A DNA stretch of 64,000 nucleotides from Mesorhizobium sp. (GTDB lineage Bacteria; Pseudomonadota; Alphaproteobacteria; Rhizobiales; Rhizobiaceae). Below, in pieces: positions 35,432 to 45,538 of the stretch (its first letter is position 1; the number at the start of each line of letters is the position of its first letter). The stretch spans positions 114,313 to 178,312 of the forward strand of contig SAQG01000008.1 of the NCBI GenBank assembly GCA_004020315.1. Reading direction: 5' to 3'. The notes below the pieces were generated by a model. That model ran no database searches. It had not been told where the DNA came from and was given only the letters and a program-made list of their open reading frames with translations. The position numbers were made by a program, and so were the translations under genes.

Positions 35432-35518
35432 GCCGGCCATCGCCGGCGACTGTGGAGAATGCGCCCTTGCCGGCTGACAGCATTGGCCCAGTAACCGCTG
35501 CACGATAGCGTTCGACAG

Positions 35519-36343
35519 ATGAAACCCTCGAAAGACATCTCCCGGCTGATCGAGATCATGGCGGCGCTGCGGGCTCCGGAAACCGGCTGCCCCTGGGATA
35601 TCGAGCAGGATTTCTCGACCATCGCGCCCTACACGATCGAAGAAGCTTACGAGGTGGCGGATGCGATCGCGCGCGGCGACCTGGCCGATCTGCGCGACGA
35701 GCTCGGCGACCTTCTGCTGCAGGTCGTCTACCACGCGCAGATGGCCGAGGAGGCAGGTGAATTCGCCTTCGGGGACGTGGTCCAAGCCATCACCACAAAA
35801 ATGATCCGCCGCCATCCGCATGTCTTCGGCGACGAGAAGGCGCGCAGCGCCGGCATGGCCAAGGGTATGTGGGAGAAGATCAAGGCCGAGGAAAAAGCGG
35901 AAAAGCGAAATGCCCGCCTCGCCCGCGGGCACGATCCGGAGGATCATGGCAAGGGTTTTCTGGACAGCGTACCGGTCGCCCTGCCCGCTTTGGCCCGGGC
36001 CCTCAAGCTGCAGGAAAAAGCGGCCCGCGTCGGCTTCGACTGGAGCGAGGCCACGCCGATCCTCGACAAGATCGAGGAGGAGATCGGCGAGCTGCGTGAG
36101 GCTCTTGCCAAGGGCGATACGGCTTCGATCAAGGACGAGTTCGGCGACATGCTGTTCGCCGTCGTCAATCTCGGGCGTCATCTCAAGGTTGATTCCGAAG
36201 CGGCGCTCAGCGGCACCAACGAGAAATTCCGCTCGCGGTTCCACTACGTCGAGCAAGCGCTGGAAGCATCCGGAAACACGCTGGAAAAGGCGACGCTCGA
36301 CGAGATGGAGGCGCTTTGGCAGCAAGCCAAAAGCGCGAAGTAA
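35519..36343 (+). CDS. mazG: Nucleoside triphosphate pyrophosphohydrolase MazG
   Basis: A 274-residue protein with two MazG helical domains, the length of the full E. coli-type enzyme. The first domain has CPWDIEQDFSTIAPYTIEEA and EVADAI with ELGDLLLQVVYHA near residues 20-80. The second has EEIGELREAL and DEFGDMLFAVVNLGRHL near residues 180-225. The ExxE and ExxD metal motifs are intact in both. It hydrolyses (d)NTPs to monophosphates and clears aberrant nucleotides. Convergent with hflX, whose stop is 7 bp away. Confidence 0.95.
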   Translation: MKPSKDISRLIEIMAALRAPETGCPWDIEQDFSTIAPYTIEEAYEVADAIARGDLADLRDELGDLLLQVVYHAQMAEEAGEFAFGDVVQAITTKMIRRHPHVFGDEKARSAGMAKGMWEKIKAEEKAEKRNARLARGHDPEDHGKGFLDSVPVALPALARALKLQEKAARVGFDWSEATPILDKIEEEIGELREALAKGDTASIKDEFGDMLFAVVNLGRHLKVDSEAALSGTNEKFRSRFHYVEQALEASGNTLEKATLDEMEALWQQAKSAK

Positions 36344-36349
36344 CAGCGA

Positions 36350-37741
36350 CTACCCGTTGTTTTTACGGTGCAACCTTGTTTCTATCTCGTCGTGTGCGCT
36401 TCGCGTCGCTTTGAGCGACACGGTTATACCGCCATCTTCATTGTCGGTGCGCGAGACGACGCCGCCATTGCGGTAGAGCCAGTCGACGAGCCCAAGCTGG
36501 TCAGGCTTGAGCGTGACGGTCAGCGTTTCCAATTCGCCTGAAACTCTTGTCTCGATGATCGCCTTCAGCACATCGATGCCCTCACCGGTGGCGGCCGATA
36601 TGGCAATCGGGGGTGCCTTCTTGCCGTCAATGCCGTCGGCGAGCAACCGCTCCCGGTTGCCCTCATCGAGCCGGTCGATCTTGTTCCACACTTCGATGAC
36701 GCGCTTGCTGTCGCCGGCATCGACGCCGAGATCGGCGAGGATGCGCTCGACATCTTCGGCCTGGGCGGCCGTGTCGGGGTCCGAAATATCGCGCAGATGG
36801 ATGACGAGATCGGCCTCGACCACCTCTTCGAGCGTTGCCCGGAAGGCCGCGATCAGATGCGTGGGCAGGTCCGAAATGAAACCGACCGTGTCCGAAAGGA
36901 TGACCGGCGTGCCGTGCGGCAGTCGCACCCGACGCAGTGTCGGGTCGAGCGTGGCAAACAGCATGTCCTCGGCCAGCACCCCTGCTCCGGTCAGCCTGTT
37001 GAACAGTGTCGACTTGCCGGCGTTGGTATAGCCGACGATCGCCACAACTGGGAACGGCACCTTCTTGCGCTTGGCGCGGTGCAGGTCACGGGTGCGCCGC
37101 ACTGTTTCCAGCTCGTGCTTCAGCTTGTTGATCTTGTCCTGCAGGACACGGCGGTCCGATTCGATCTGCGTTTCGCCAGGGCCGCCGAGGAAACCGGCGC
37201 CGCCGCGCTGGCGCTCGAGGTGGGTCCAGCTTCGCACGAGCCGGCCCTTCTGATAGTTGAGGTGCGCCAGATCGACCTGCAGCGTGCCTTCCTTGGTCCG
37301 CGCGCGCTCGCCGAAAATTTCCAGGATCAGCCCGGTGCGATCCAGCACCTTGGCGTTCAATTCCTTTTCCAGGTTGCGCTGCTGCACCGGCGTCAGTGGA
37401 TGATCGACAATGACCAGTTCGGCACGGCCCTCTTTGACGATCTCGGCGAACTCCGCAACCTTGCCGCTGCCGAGAAGGGTTGCAGGCCGAGGATCATTGA
37501 CGGTCACCACCGCAGTATGGATCGGGTCGAGGTTTATAGCTTGGGCAAGGCCAACCGCCTCGTCGTGGCGGGCCTCGGCAGAACGCGTCAGACGCGGACG
37601 ATTCGTGTCTTCGTCGCCGCGCGGCTGGCGGGTAAGCACCGGCACGATGACTACGGCCCGGGTCGGGCCCTCGGCTTGCGTCCCCGGCTGATATGCTGGT
37701 TTTTCGCGAACGGCGCGGTCCGCGTCTTTTTTACGTGCCAA
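36350..37741 (-). CDS. hflX: Ribosome-associated GTPase HflX
   Basis: A 463-residue GTPase. The N-terminal HflX domain (HTAVVTVNDPRPATLLGSGK, then VIVDHPLTPVQQRNLEKEL) and helical linker (GETQIESDRRVL) precede the G domain: G1 GYTNAGKSTLFNRL, G3 DTVGFISDLP and G4 NKIDRLD. It dissociates stalled ribosomes under stress. The start is a TTG immediately after the hfq stop (TGATTG), so it should be translated by coupling with hfq. The hfq-hflX order is conserved in many proteobacteria. Confidence 0.95.
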   Translation of the reverse strand: MARKKDADRAVREKPAYQPGTQAEGPTRAVVIVPVLTRQPRGDEDTNRPRLTRSAEARHDEAVGLAQAINLDPIHTAVVTVNDPRPATLLGSGKVAEFAEIVKEGRAELVIVDHPLTPVQQRNLEKELNAKVLDRTGLILEIFGERARTKEGTLQVDLAHLNYQKGRLVRSWTHLERQRGGAGFLGGPGETQIESDRRVLQDKINKLKHELETVRRTRDLHRAKRKKVPFPVVAIVGYTNAGKSTLFNRLTGAGVLAEDMLFATLDPTLRRVRLPHGTPVILSDTVGFISDLPTHLIAAFRATLEEVVEADLVIHLRDISDPDTAAQAEDVERILADLGVDAGDSKRVIEVWNKIDRLDEGNRERLLADGIDGKKAPPIAISAATGEGIDVLKAIIETRVSGELETLTVTLKPDQLGLVDWLYRNGGVVSRTDNEDGGITVSLKATRSAHDEIETRLHRKNNG

Positions 37742-37987
37742 TCAGGCGCCCTGGCTTTCCTCACCATCGAACATCTGAACCGGCTGGCTCGGCATGATCG
37801 TGGAAATGGCGTGCTTGTAGACGAGCTGGGAATGGCCGTCTCGGCGCAGCAGAACGCAGAAATTGTCGAACGAAGTAACCACGCCGGTCAGCTTCACGCC
37901 GTTGATGAGAAAGATGGTGAGTGGGTTTTTGCTTTTGCGAACTGAATTCAGGAACAGGTCCTGAAGATTTTGCGATCGTTCCGCCAT
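37742..37987 (-). CDS. hfq: RNA chaperone Hfq
   Basis: An 81-residue protein from the ATG at 37987 ([20 protein letters not shown]). Sm1 ([20 protein letters not shown]) and the Sm2 motif with YKHAIST are canonical. The C-terminal tail is short and acidic ([10 protein letters not shown]), as in alphaproteobacteria. Hfq hexamers pair small RNAs with mRNAs; in rhizobia they influence nitrogen fixation control. It is adjacent to hflX with zero intergenic bases and close to the ntr cluster. Confidence 0.98.
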   Translation of the reverse strand: MAERSQNLQDLFLNSVRKSKNPLTIFLINGVKLTGVVTSFDNFCVLLRRDGHSQLVYKHAISTIMPSQPVQMFDGEESQGA

Positions 37988-38132
37988 TGTTCTTGTCTTT
38001 CGCCGATCCCCTTCGGTTTGCAAGCCAATGCGCCAAATTACCCGGCACGTGTCAAGCGCGCAAACACCATCTTGCCGTCAATAACGACAAGCAGAACGAG
38101 ATATATTGATGTTCATTCCACCTGAGCGGTTA

Positions 38133-38996
38133 TCAGGCTGGACTTTTTTCCGCAACGTCAAAAAAGGCTTGCCGCAAGGAAAGTGTTATCGAGCCCGGAT
38201 GGCCGTTGGCGATGGGTGCACCGTCGATCGCCACGATCGGCATGGCGATCGTGGTCGCGGAACTGATGAAAACCTCGCGCGCGGCCTTGGCTTCGGCGAG
38301 CGAAAAACCGCGCTCCTCGATCTTCAGGCCGAGTTTGGCAGCCACTTCGAACAGCGTGGTGCGGGTGATGCCGCGCAGGATGCCATGCTCGGCCGGACGC
38401 GTGACCAGCACGCCATCCCTGGTGATGATCCAGGCGTTCGACGATCCACCTTCCTTGACGGTGCCGTCGGCATCGACGAACCAAGCTTCCTGGGCGCCGG
38501 CTTCCTTGGCCTTCTGCTTAGCGAGCACATTTGGCAGCAGGCCGACCGACTTGATATCGACCCGGTCCCAACGGTTCTCCGGAACGGTGATGACCTTGAT
38601 TCCGCTTTCTGCCCTCTTCGCGGCAGCAGCGGGGTCGGCTTTCCTGGCGGTAACCACCAGCGAGGGCTTCGTGCCCGCCGCCGGGAAAACAAAATCACGG
38701 CTGGCGACGCCACGCGTCACCTGAAGATAGACCAGGCCATCGGCGACATGGTTGCGGCGGACCACCTCGCGCATGATGATCGGCAACACGCCCCGCGTGA
38801 CCGGCCAGTCGATCGACAATTCGGTCAGCGAGCGGTTCAGCCGTCCGAGATGGCGAGGCATATCGACGATGAAGCCGCGCGCCACCTCGCAGACCTCGTA
38901 GACACCATCGGCGAACTGATAGCCACGGTCCTCGATATGCACAAAAGCGTCGGCATGAGCGACATAACGCCCGTTCACATAAGCAATGCGCGGCAT
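38133..38996 (-). CDS. dat: D-amino-acid aminotransferase (PLP class IV)
   Basis: A 287-residue fold-type IV PLP enzyme. The catalytic lysine lies in RVDIKSVGLLPNVLAKQ near residue 148, followed by AQEAWFVDADGTVKEGGSSN, and the C-terminal phosphate loop is ISSATTIAMPIVAIDG. The N-terminal HIEDRGYQFADGVYEV pattern is characteristic of Dat and branched-chain transaminases. DIKS favours Dat. It transfers amino groups between D-amino acids and 2-keto acids, for example producing D-glutamate or D-alanine. It sits between ntrX and hfq on the same strand. Confidence 0.9.
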   Translation of the reverse strand: MPRIAYVNGRYVAHADAFVHIEDRGYQFADGVYEVCEVARGFIVDMPRHLGRLNRSLTELSIDWPVTRGVLPIIMREVVRRNHVADGLVYLQVTRGVASRDFVFPAAGTKPSLVVTARKADPAAAAKRAESGIKVITVPENRWDRVDIKSVGLLPNVLAKQKAKEAGAQEAWFVDADGTVKEGGSSNAWIITRDGVLVTRPAEHGILRGITRTTLFEVAAKLGLKIEERGFSLAEAKAAREVFISSATTIAMPIVAIDGAPIANGHPGSITLSLRQAFFDVAEKSPA

Positions 38997-39017
38997 GGGT
39001 CACCCCTGGAGAAGTCA

Positions 39018-39119
39018 GCGCATGACCCCGAAAATCGGAATCGATTTTCGGAAGGGATCATGCGCGAAAACAACATGCTACAGCGTCCTTTGCGCGTCCC
39101 AAGACGCGCGGCGCTGTAG
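39018..39119. repeat. Rhizobial REP-like palindromes, copy d (two adjacent hairpins)
   Basis: The first hairpin, 39018-39066, has arms gcgcatgacccc and gggatcatgcgcg around aaaatcgg-attcgattttc. The second, 39078-39119, has arms ctacagcg and cgctgtag enclosing gcgcgtc / gacgcgc. Both are in the 189-bp ntrX-dat intergenic region and may also affect mRNA stability there. Confidence 0.65.
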
Positions 39120-39185
39120 CGCTTTCTTATGCGATTCCGCCGGCGCCGTAACCGATAATTGCGTAGGCCACGACTGGATCGGCTA

Positions 39186-40547
39186 TCAGACGCCCAGCGA
39201 CTTCAGCTTGCGGTGAAGCGCCGAGCGCTCCATGCCGATGAACTCGGCCGTCTTCGAGATGTTGCCGCCAAAACGGTTGATCTGGGCGATCAGATAGTCC
39301 TTCTCGAACTGTTCGCGCGCTTCACGCAACGGCAGCGCCATGATGTGCTGATCGGATTGGTTTGGCGTGCGCGGCATGACATCGCCGATCTCGGCAGGCA
39401 AGAGATCGGCGGTGATCGGGGCATCGATATCGTCGCCACGCGCCAAGATCATCAACCGCTCGACGTTGTTGCGCAACTGGCGGACGTTGCCTGGCCAGTT
39501 GTGCGCCTGCAATACCGCCAGTGCGTCGTCGCCGATGCGCCGCGGCCGGATGCCGGCCTGGCGGGCGATCTGCTTCATGAAATTGTCGACAAGATAGGGG
39601 ATGTCCTCACGCCGCTCGGCCAATCCCGGCACCATGACCGGAACCACCGCCAGGCGGTGATAGAGATCCTCCCGGAAACGGCCGTCGGCGATCATGGCCT
39701 CCAGGTTCTGCGAGGTCGACGAGATGATTCGCACATCGACCTTGACCCGTTTGGTGCCCCCTACCCGCTCGAACTGCTGTTCGACCAGCACGCGCAAGAT
39801 CTTGTTTTGCGTTTCGCGCGGCATGTCGGCCACTTCGTCGATGTAGAGAATGCCGCGATGGGCTTCCTCAAGCGCGCCGACCTTGCGTTCGACACCGTTT
39901 GATTCGGTGCCGAACAGCTCGACCTCCATGCGTTCGGGCGTGATGTTGGCAGCACTCAGCGTGACAAACGGTGCGTTCTTGCGCGCCGACAGTGTGTGGA
40001 TGGCGCGTGCCGCGAGTTCCTTGCCCGACCCGGACGGGCCGATGATCATGACGCGGCTGTTGGTCGGCGCGACGCGCTCGATGGTCTGGCGTAACTGGCT
40101 CATCGCCGACGACATGCCAATCAGGTCGAAGGTTTCGCCGCTGCGCAGCTTGAGATCCGAAACCTCGCGTCTCAGTTTCGAGGTTTCAATCGCACGTTCG
40201 GCGATGAGGATCAGCCTGTCGGCCTTGAACGGTTTTTCGATGAAGTCATAGGCGCCGCGGCGGATGGCCGAGACCGCCGTCTCGATGTTGCCGTGGCCCG
40301 AGATCATCACCACAGGCAGGCTCGGGTGCATCGTCTTGATCTCATCCAACAACGCCAGTCCGTCCAGACGTGAGCCTTGCAGCCAGATATCAAGGAAAAT
40401 CAGCCTCGGCGCCCGGTCGGCGATCGCCGCCAGCGCGCTGTCGGCATCGAATGCCGTGCGGGTTTCGTGACCTTCGTCGCTCAGGATACCGGCGACAAGT
40501 TCGCGGATGTCTTCCTCGTCATCGACGATGAGAATGTCAGACGCCAT
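39186..40547 (-). CDS. ntrX: Nitrogen response regulator NtrX
   Basis: A 453-residue NtrC-family response regulator from the ATG at 40547. Receiver domain: DILIVDDEEDIRELVAG with the phospho-acceptor aspartate in RLIFLDIWLQ. AAA+ domain: Walker A IIGPSGSGKELAARA and Walker B GILYIDEVADMP. The GAFTGA loop that contacts sigma-54 is absent; the aligned stretch reads ELFGTESNGVERKVGALEEA. The C-terminal Fis-type helix-turn-helix reads GGNISKTAEFIGMERSALHR. It overlaps ntrY by 11 bp. NtrX responds to NtrY and influences nitrogen, redox and envelope genes. Confidence 0.95.
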   Translation of the reverse strand: MASDILIVDDEEDIRELVAGILSDEGHETRTAFDADSALAAIADRAPRLIFLDIWLQGSRLDGLALLDEIKTMHPSLPVVMISGHGNIETAVSAIRRGAYDFIEKPFKADRLILIAERAIETSKLRREVSDLKLRSGETFDLIGMSSAMSQLRQTIERVAPTNSRVMIIGPSGSGKELAARAIHTLSARKNAPFVTLSAANITPERMEVELFGTESNGVERKVGALEEAHRGILYIDEVADMPRETQNKILRVLVEQQFERVGGTKRVKVDVRIISSTSQNLEAMIADGRFREDLYHRLAVVPVMVPGLAERREDIPYLVDNFMKQIARQAGIRPRRIGDDALAVLQAHNWPGNVRQLRNNVERLMILARGDDIDAPITADLLPAEIGDVMPRTPNQSDQHIMALPLREAREQFEKDYLIAQINRFGGNISKTAEFIGMERSALHRKLKSLGV

Positions 40548-42822
40548 TACCGACCTTTTCAGTTTCTCTTTCGTGTTCCGTCCTGCCTTCGCCGAGCGGC
40601 GGCACAGTGGCGGCAAGCGGCAGGATGATGCTGATCATCGCGCCTCGCCCGCCGTGGAAGTCCGCCGGCGCGTCATGCAGTTCGAGCCGGCCGCCATGGT
40701 CCTCCACTATCTTCTTGACGATAGCGAGGCCGAGCCCCGTGCCCTTCTCGCGTGTCGTCATGTAAGGCTCGAGCAATCGCTGACGATTCTCGCGGGGCAA
40801 GCCCTTGCCATTGTCGATGACATCGATGCGAATCGCGCCATTCTGGCGCCCGGCTTGAATCCGGATTATGCCGTGCGAGCGGTCTTTTTGATCAAGTCCG
40901 TCAATCGCCTCGGCTGCGTTCTTGATAACATTGCCAAAAGCCTGCGCCATCAGGCGGCTGTCGAAAGTGCCTTTGAGCGGTTCGTTGCCGAACACGCGCT
41001 CGAAGGTGATATCGGAGCGGCTCACTTCGACGAGGAACGAGGCTTCGCGCAACGATTCGCGCAAATCGAGGGCCTTCATTTCGGGCTTGGGCATGCGTGC
41101 GAAAGCGGAGAACTCGTCGACCATGCGGCCGATGTCCTCCACTTGCCTGATGATCGTATCGGTGCACTGATCGAAAACCTCGCGGTCTTCAGTGATGACC
41201 TTGCCGTAGCGGCGCTTGATGCGCTCTGCGGAAAGCTGGATCGGTGTCAGCGGGTTCTTGATCTCGTGGGCGATGCGCCGCGCCACATCCGCCCAGGCCG
41301 AGGAACGCTGGGCCTGGACCAGATCGGTGATGTCATCCACCGTCACGACATAGGATTTCTCCTCCGAACCGTCGTCGCCGGCCTCGACCGTGATCTGCAC
41401 GTTGAAGGTGCGCTCAGTACCGGCGCGATAGAAGGTCACCTGCTCGCGGTGGACAGGCTTGCCCGACTTGCGGCCGATCTCGAAGACGCGGCCGACATGC
41501 GGCAGCACGGCGGAGAGGTTTTGCCCGAGTGCGGCGGTGGCGGATATGGCCAGCATCGTTTCGGCCGAGCGGTTGACGATGGTGACGATGCCGTACGGAT
41601 CGACGCCGATGACGCCGGCGGTGACACCGGCAAGCACGGCTTCCGAAAAACGCCGCCGCTCGTCGATCAAATCCTTGGCGGACAGAATCTCGTTACGCTG
41701 CGATTTCAGTTCAAGCAACATCTTGTTGAAGGTGTCGCCGAGCGAGGCGACGTCGCCGTCGGAGGGCCGAACGGGCACGGCAACGTCGAGATTGCCGGTC
41801 GCGACCTCGTCGGCCGCGCCGATGAGCTGGCGGATCGGCCGCACCAGGCGGTCGGCCACGGCGATGCCGGTCCAGATGGCGGACAGAACGATGATCAGCG
41901 TGAGCGACAGGTAAGGAAGTGCAAAGGCCACCTGCGAGGTGCGGCGATTGTCTTCCAGACCGCGATATTCGTCGGCGTTGGACCTGACAATCTGCCGCGC
42001 CTTGATCACCTCGGGATCGACCAGGCGGATGGTGTAGAGATAAAGCCCTTCGATCTCGCGCAGCTTGACGATGGCGCCCATAATGTTGCGCGTCTTCGGC
42101 TCGATCAGCACCGGCCTGCCGTTGGCAGCACTGCTCATGGCGCCTTCCGGCGGCTCCGGCATGGCAAAATCGGCGTCGGTCTTGGCGCTCATGACGAACG
42201 AACCGTCGGGCCTGACCAGTGCGGCATGGGCCAGCGAGCGGCCGACGGCTTCCTTGTTCATGAGATCGAGGAAGCCGGTTCGATCGAGGCCGTAGAGCGT
42301 GCGGGAGGCATCGAGGTCGTAGGCCATCGACAGGGTCGTTCCCTGCAGATTGCGCGCGTTCTCCTGCACGTAGGCATCGGCTATCGACAGCGACGAATTG
42401 ACGATCGTCTTGGTGCGGATCTCAAACCAGCGATCAAGGCCGATGTCGAGCGTGATCGACGCGATGATCGCCACCATGATAGCGGGAATCGCGGCGACCA
42501 GCGCGAACATCGCGACGATCCGCACATGCAGCCGCGAGGCCGCCTTGCCGCGCCGGCGCGCCATCACGATACGATGCACTTCGCGGCCAACCAGCGCGAT
42601 CAGGAATAGGATGAACGCCGCATTCAGTGCGATAAGCGCCAGCGTTGTCCTCTCGTCCGGCGTGATCGGCGTGGCGCCGACGAGGATGGCGAAGGAGATC
42701 GCCGCCGTAACCAGCGCACCGACAATTGCCACCACCCCCGGCAGCGCAAGCAGCCGACGCCCGTCCCGTGTGCCAGGTTCGCTGAAAAGCGTTTTGCTCA
42801 GTGTCGGTGCCTGTGGAGCCAT
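40537..42822 (-). CDS. ntrY: Sensor histidine kinase NtrY
   Basis: A 761-residue membrane kinase from the ATG at 42822 (a start at 42867 is possible). N-terminal membrane helices (ALPGVVAIVGALVTAAISFA; ALIALNAAFILFLIALVG; FALVAAIPAIMVAIIASITL) flank a periplasmic domain. A further helix leads to a HAMP domain (RLVRPIRQLIGAADEVATGN), a PAS domain (GVDPYGIVTIVNRSAETMLA), HisKA with the phospho-histidine in [20 protein letters not shown], and an HATPase domain (VIKNAAEAIDG; DNGKGLP; GTGLGLAIVKKI). Partner of NtrX, encoded directly downstream with overlap. Confidence 0.95.
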   Translation of the reverse strand: MAPQAPTLSKTLFSEPGTRDGRRLLALPGVVAIVGALVTAAISFAILVGATPITPDERTTLALIALNAAFILFLIALVGREVHRIVMARRRGKAASRLHVRIVAMFALVAAIPAIMVAIIASITLDIGLDRWFEIRTKTIVNSSLSIADAYVQENARNLQGTTLSMAYDLDASRTLYGLDRTGFLDLMNKEAVGRSLAHAALVRPDGSFVMSAKTDADFAMPEPPEGAMSSAANGRPVLIEPKTRNIMGAIVKLREIEGLYLYTIRLVDPEVIKARQIVRSNADEYRGLEDNRRTSQVAFALPYLSLTLIIVLSAIWTGIAVADRLVRPIRQLIGAADEVATGNLDVAVPVRPSDGDVASLGDTFNKMLLELKSQRNEILSAKDLIDERRRFSEAVLAGVTAGVIGVDPYGIVTIVNRSAETMLAISATAALGQNLSAVLPHVGRVFEIGRKSGKPVHREQVTFYRAGTERTFNVQITVEAGDDGSEEKSYVVTVDDITDLVQAQRSSAWADVARRIAHEIKNPLTPIQLSAERIKRRYGKVITEDREVFDQCTDTIIRQVEDIGRMVDEFSAFARMPKPEMKALDLRESLREASFLVEVSRSDITFERVFGNEPLKGTFDSRLMAQAFGNVIKNAAEAIDGLDQKDRSHGIIRIQAGRQNGAIRIDVIDNGKGLPRENRQRLLEPYMTTREKGTGLGLAIVKKIVEDHGGRLELHDAPADFHGGRGAMISIILPLAATVPPLGEGRTEHERETEKVGNGV

Positions 42823-42938
42823 GTCGCCGTCTAGAGCCAGTGATTGCGTCGGATGTATGCAACGCATTGTGGCGATTATGCAACAAGTGTGACCTGGACG
42901 GAACTGTTTCGGCGATCGATCCCCGGAAAACGCTCCGG

Positions 42939-44399
42939 TTATGCCGGCCTTGACGATTTGTAGACGTTGACGCCGAGTTCGCGAATTTTCTTGCGCAGCG
43001 TGTTGCGGTTGAGCCCCAGGAGTTCTGCAGCCTTGATCTGGTTGCCGCGGGTTGCCGTCATGGAGGCGAGCACCAGCGGATATTCGACCTCGGAAAGAAT
43101 GCGCTGATAGAGGCCGGCGGGTGGCAAATCGCCGGCGAACGAAGCAAAATAGCGCTGCAAGAAATGTTCCACCGCCTGGCCGATGGACAGATCGTCGGGA
43201 ATGAGATTGCCACCACCGGGAACGACCGGCCTCTCGCCGGTCTTCAGTTCCGCCTCGATGACCTCGGCGGAAATCTCATCCTGCGAATAGAGCGCGGCCA
43301 GCCTGCGGACAAGATTTTCGAGCTCGCGCACGTTGCCTGGCCACGGATAGCGCTTCATCAGCTCGATGCCGCCTGCGGAGATGCGCTTGGTCTGCAGGCC
43401 TTCGCTGGCGCCGAGCTTGAAGAAGTGCCGGACGAGATCTGGGACGTCCTCGGACCGCTCGCGCAGCGCCGGCAGCCTTAGCGGCACGACATTCAGGCGA
43501 TAGAACAGATCCTCGCGGAAAAGCCCCTGATTGATAAGCGTGCGCAGATCCTTGTTGGTAGCGGCGACGATGCGCACATCGGTCTTGATCGGCGTACGGC
43601 CGCCGACGGTGGTGTATTCGCCCTGCTGCAGGACACGCAGCAGGCGTGTCTGCGCCTCCATCGGCATGTCGCCGATCTCGTCGAGAAAGAGCGTGCCGCC
43701 CTCGGCCTGCTCGAAACGGCCGGTGGAGCGGTTCTGCGCGCCGGTGAAGGCGCCCTTCTCATGCCCGAACAGTTCCGATTCGATCAGGTCGCGTGGGATC
43801 GCCGCCATGTTGATTGCGACGAAGGGGCCGCCGCGGCGGCGGCCATATTCGTGCAGCGCGCGCGCTACCAGTTCCTTGCCGGTGCCCGATTCGCCTGAAA
43901 TCATCACCGTCAGGTCGGTCTGCATCATGCGCGCCAGCATGCGGTAGATATCCTGCATGGCGGCCGAGCGGCCGACCAGCGGCATCGTTTCCGGCGGCTC
44001 GTCCGCCCGCGCATCGATCTTCGGCCGTCGGGGCTCGGAAAGCGCCCGGTTGACGATGTTGAGAAGCTCGGTCAGGTCGAACGGTTTCGGCAGATATTCG
44101 TAGGCGCCGGTTTCGGAGGCGCGAATCGCGGTCATGAACGTGTTCTGGGCGCTCATGACGATGACGGGCAGTTCCGGTCGCGCCTTCTTGATGCGCGGCA
44201 GCATGTCGAAAGCGTTCTCGTCCGGCATGACCACGTCGGTGATGACGAGATCGCCCTCGCCCGCCGCCACCCAGCGCCAAAGCGTCGAGGCGTTGGACGT
44301 CACGCGCACCTCATGGCCGACGCGCGAAAGCGCCTGGTTGAGGACCGTGCGGATAGCCGCATCGTCGTCGGCGACGAGAATATTGCCGCGAACCGTCAT
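42939..44399 (-). CDS. ntrC: Nitrogen regulation response regulator NtrC (NR-I)
   Basis: A 486-residue sigma-54 activator. Receiver domain: [20 protein letters not shown], with the phospho-aspartate in [10 protein letters not shown] and the conserved lysine in [11 protein letters not shown]+ domain: Walker [16 protein letters not shown], the intact GAFTGA loop in [11 protein letters not shown], Walker [13 protein letters not shown]. The C-terminal Fis helix-turn-helix reads [19 protein letters not shown]. It activates nitrogen assimilation genes under nitrogen limitation. It overlaps ntrB by 4 bp. The GAFTGA contrast with NtrX is informative. Confidence 0.97.
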   Translation of the reverse strand: MTVRGNILVADDDAAIRTVLNQALSRVGHEVRVTSNASTLWRWVAAGEGDLVITDVVMPDENAFDMLPRIKKARPELPVIVMSAQNTFMTAIRASETGAYEYLPKPFDLTELLNIVNRALSEPRRPKIDARADEPPETMPLVGRSAAMQDIYRMLARMMQTDLTVMISGESGTGKELVARALHEYGRRRGGPFVAINMAAIPRDLIESELFGHEKGAFTGAQNRSTGRFEQAEGGTLFLDEIGDMPMEAQTRLLRVLQQGEYTTVGGRTPIKTDVRIVAATNKDLRTLINQGLFREDLFYRLNVVPLRLPALRERSEDVPDLVRHFFKLGASEGLQTKRISAGGIELMKRYPWPGNVRELENLVRRLAALYSQDEISAEVIEAELKTGERPVVPGGGNLIPDDLSIGQAVEHFLQRYFASFAGDLPPAGLYQRILSEVEYPLVLASMTATRGNQIKAAELLGLNRNTLRKKIRELGVNVYKSSRPA

Positions 44400-45538
44400 T
44401 TGCGGTCTCCTTCGCCATCATCGTCTGTGCCGAACGGCGTTTCTTTCCAGGCTGGCATCAGGATGCGGAAGGTGGTTCCGCGCGGCGTCGAATCGCATTC
44501 GATGATGCCGCCATGCTCGCCGACGATTTTCGCGACCAGCGCGAGCCCAAGTCCCGACCCGTTCGGCTTGGTGGTAATGAAGGGATCGAACAGAATCGGC
44601 AGAATATCTTCGGAAACACCAGAACCGTTGTCGCGCACGCAGAATTCCAGCGGCAACGACACGCGGCCCTGCGTTCCTGGAACGGAAACACGGATGCCCG
44701 GCCGGAACGCGGTCGACAGGGTGATCTCGCCTTGCGGATCGCCGCCAATGGCCTCGGCCGCATTCTTGACCAGGTTGAGGAACACCTGGATGAGTTGGTC
44801 GCGGTTGGCGAAAACCGGAGGCAATGATGGATCATAATCCTCCAATATCTTGATCCGCTTGGCAAAACCGTTCTTGGCAATTGCCTTCACATGGTCCAGC
44901 ACGACATGGATGTTGACCGGATAACGGTCGATGGGCCGCTCGTCGGAAAACACCTCCATGCGATCGACCAGCGAGACGATGCGGTCGGTCTCGTCGGTGA
45001 TCAGCCGGGTCAGCGCGCGATCCTCGTCGGAAGCCGACAGTTCGAGCAGTTGGGCAGCGCCCCGAATGCCGGATAGCGGGTTCTTGATCTCGTGGGCGAG
45101 CATCGCGGCAAGGCCGGTCACCGAACGTGCCGCACCGCGATGCGTCATCTGCCGGTCGATCTTGTCGGCCATCGATCGTTCCTGAAACATCACCACGACG
45201 GAGCCCGGAAATTCCGGCACCGGCGCGACGTAGAGATCGACGACCTTCTCGATGCCGAGGCGCGGAGACGATACGTCGACCCGGTATTCGTTGACGGGCG
45301 CCCGGCGCTCGCGCACCTGGTCGACAAGCGTCAGCAGTGGACTGCCGAACGGAATGAGCTTGGGCAGGGTATTGCGGGCGAGCATGGTCGCGCTCGAGCG
45401 GAAGAAGTCCTCTGCATCGGCATTGGCGAAGGTGATGAACCCCTCCGCATCGACCATGATCACCGGGCGGCGGATGGTGTTGAGCACGATGTGTGCGGCG
45501 TCCGCCATGTCCATGTTCTGTGCAACGGTGGCATTCAT
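44396..45538 (-). CDS. ntrB: Nitrogen sensor histidine kinase/phosphatase NtrB (NR-II)
   Basis: A 380-residue soluble kinase with no membrane segments. PAS domain at about residues 15-120 ([20 protein letters not shown]); HisKA with the phospho-histidine in [20 protein letters not shown] near residue 150; HATPase domain ([48 protein letters not shown]). It phosphorylates or dephosphorylates NtrC depending on PII signals. It starts 4 bp inside the end of dusB and ends 4 bp inside ntrC, giving a fully overlapping dusB-ntrB-ntrC operon. Confidence 0.97.
   Translation of the reverse strand: MNATVAQNMDMADAAHIVLNTIRRPVIMVDAEGFITFANADAEDFFRSSATMLARNTLPKLIPFGSPLLTLVDQVRERRAPVNEYRVDVSSPRLGIEKVVDLYVAPVPEFPGSVVVMFQERSMADKIDRQMTHRGAARSVTGLAAMLAHEIKNPLSGIRGAAQLLELSASDEDRALTRLITDETDRIVSLVDRMEVFSDERPIDRYPVNIHVVLDHVKAIAKNGFAKRIKILEDYDPSLPPVFANRDQLIQVFLNLVKNAAEAIGGDPQGEITLSTAFRPGIRVSVPGTQGRVSLPLEFCVRDNGSGVSEDILPILFDPFITTKPNGSGLGLALVAKIVGEHGGIIECDSTPRGTTFRILMPAWKETPFGTDDDGEGDRK

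Noticed and set aside
40507..42609. 700-residue plus-strand frame opposite ntrY
   Set aside because: Antisense shadow in a GC-rich gene; ntrY on the minus strand carries all kinase motifs. No ribosome site serves the plus-strand frame.
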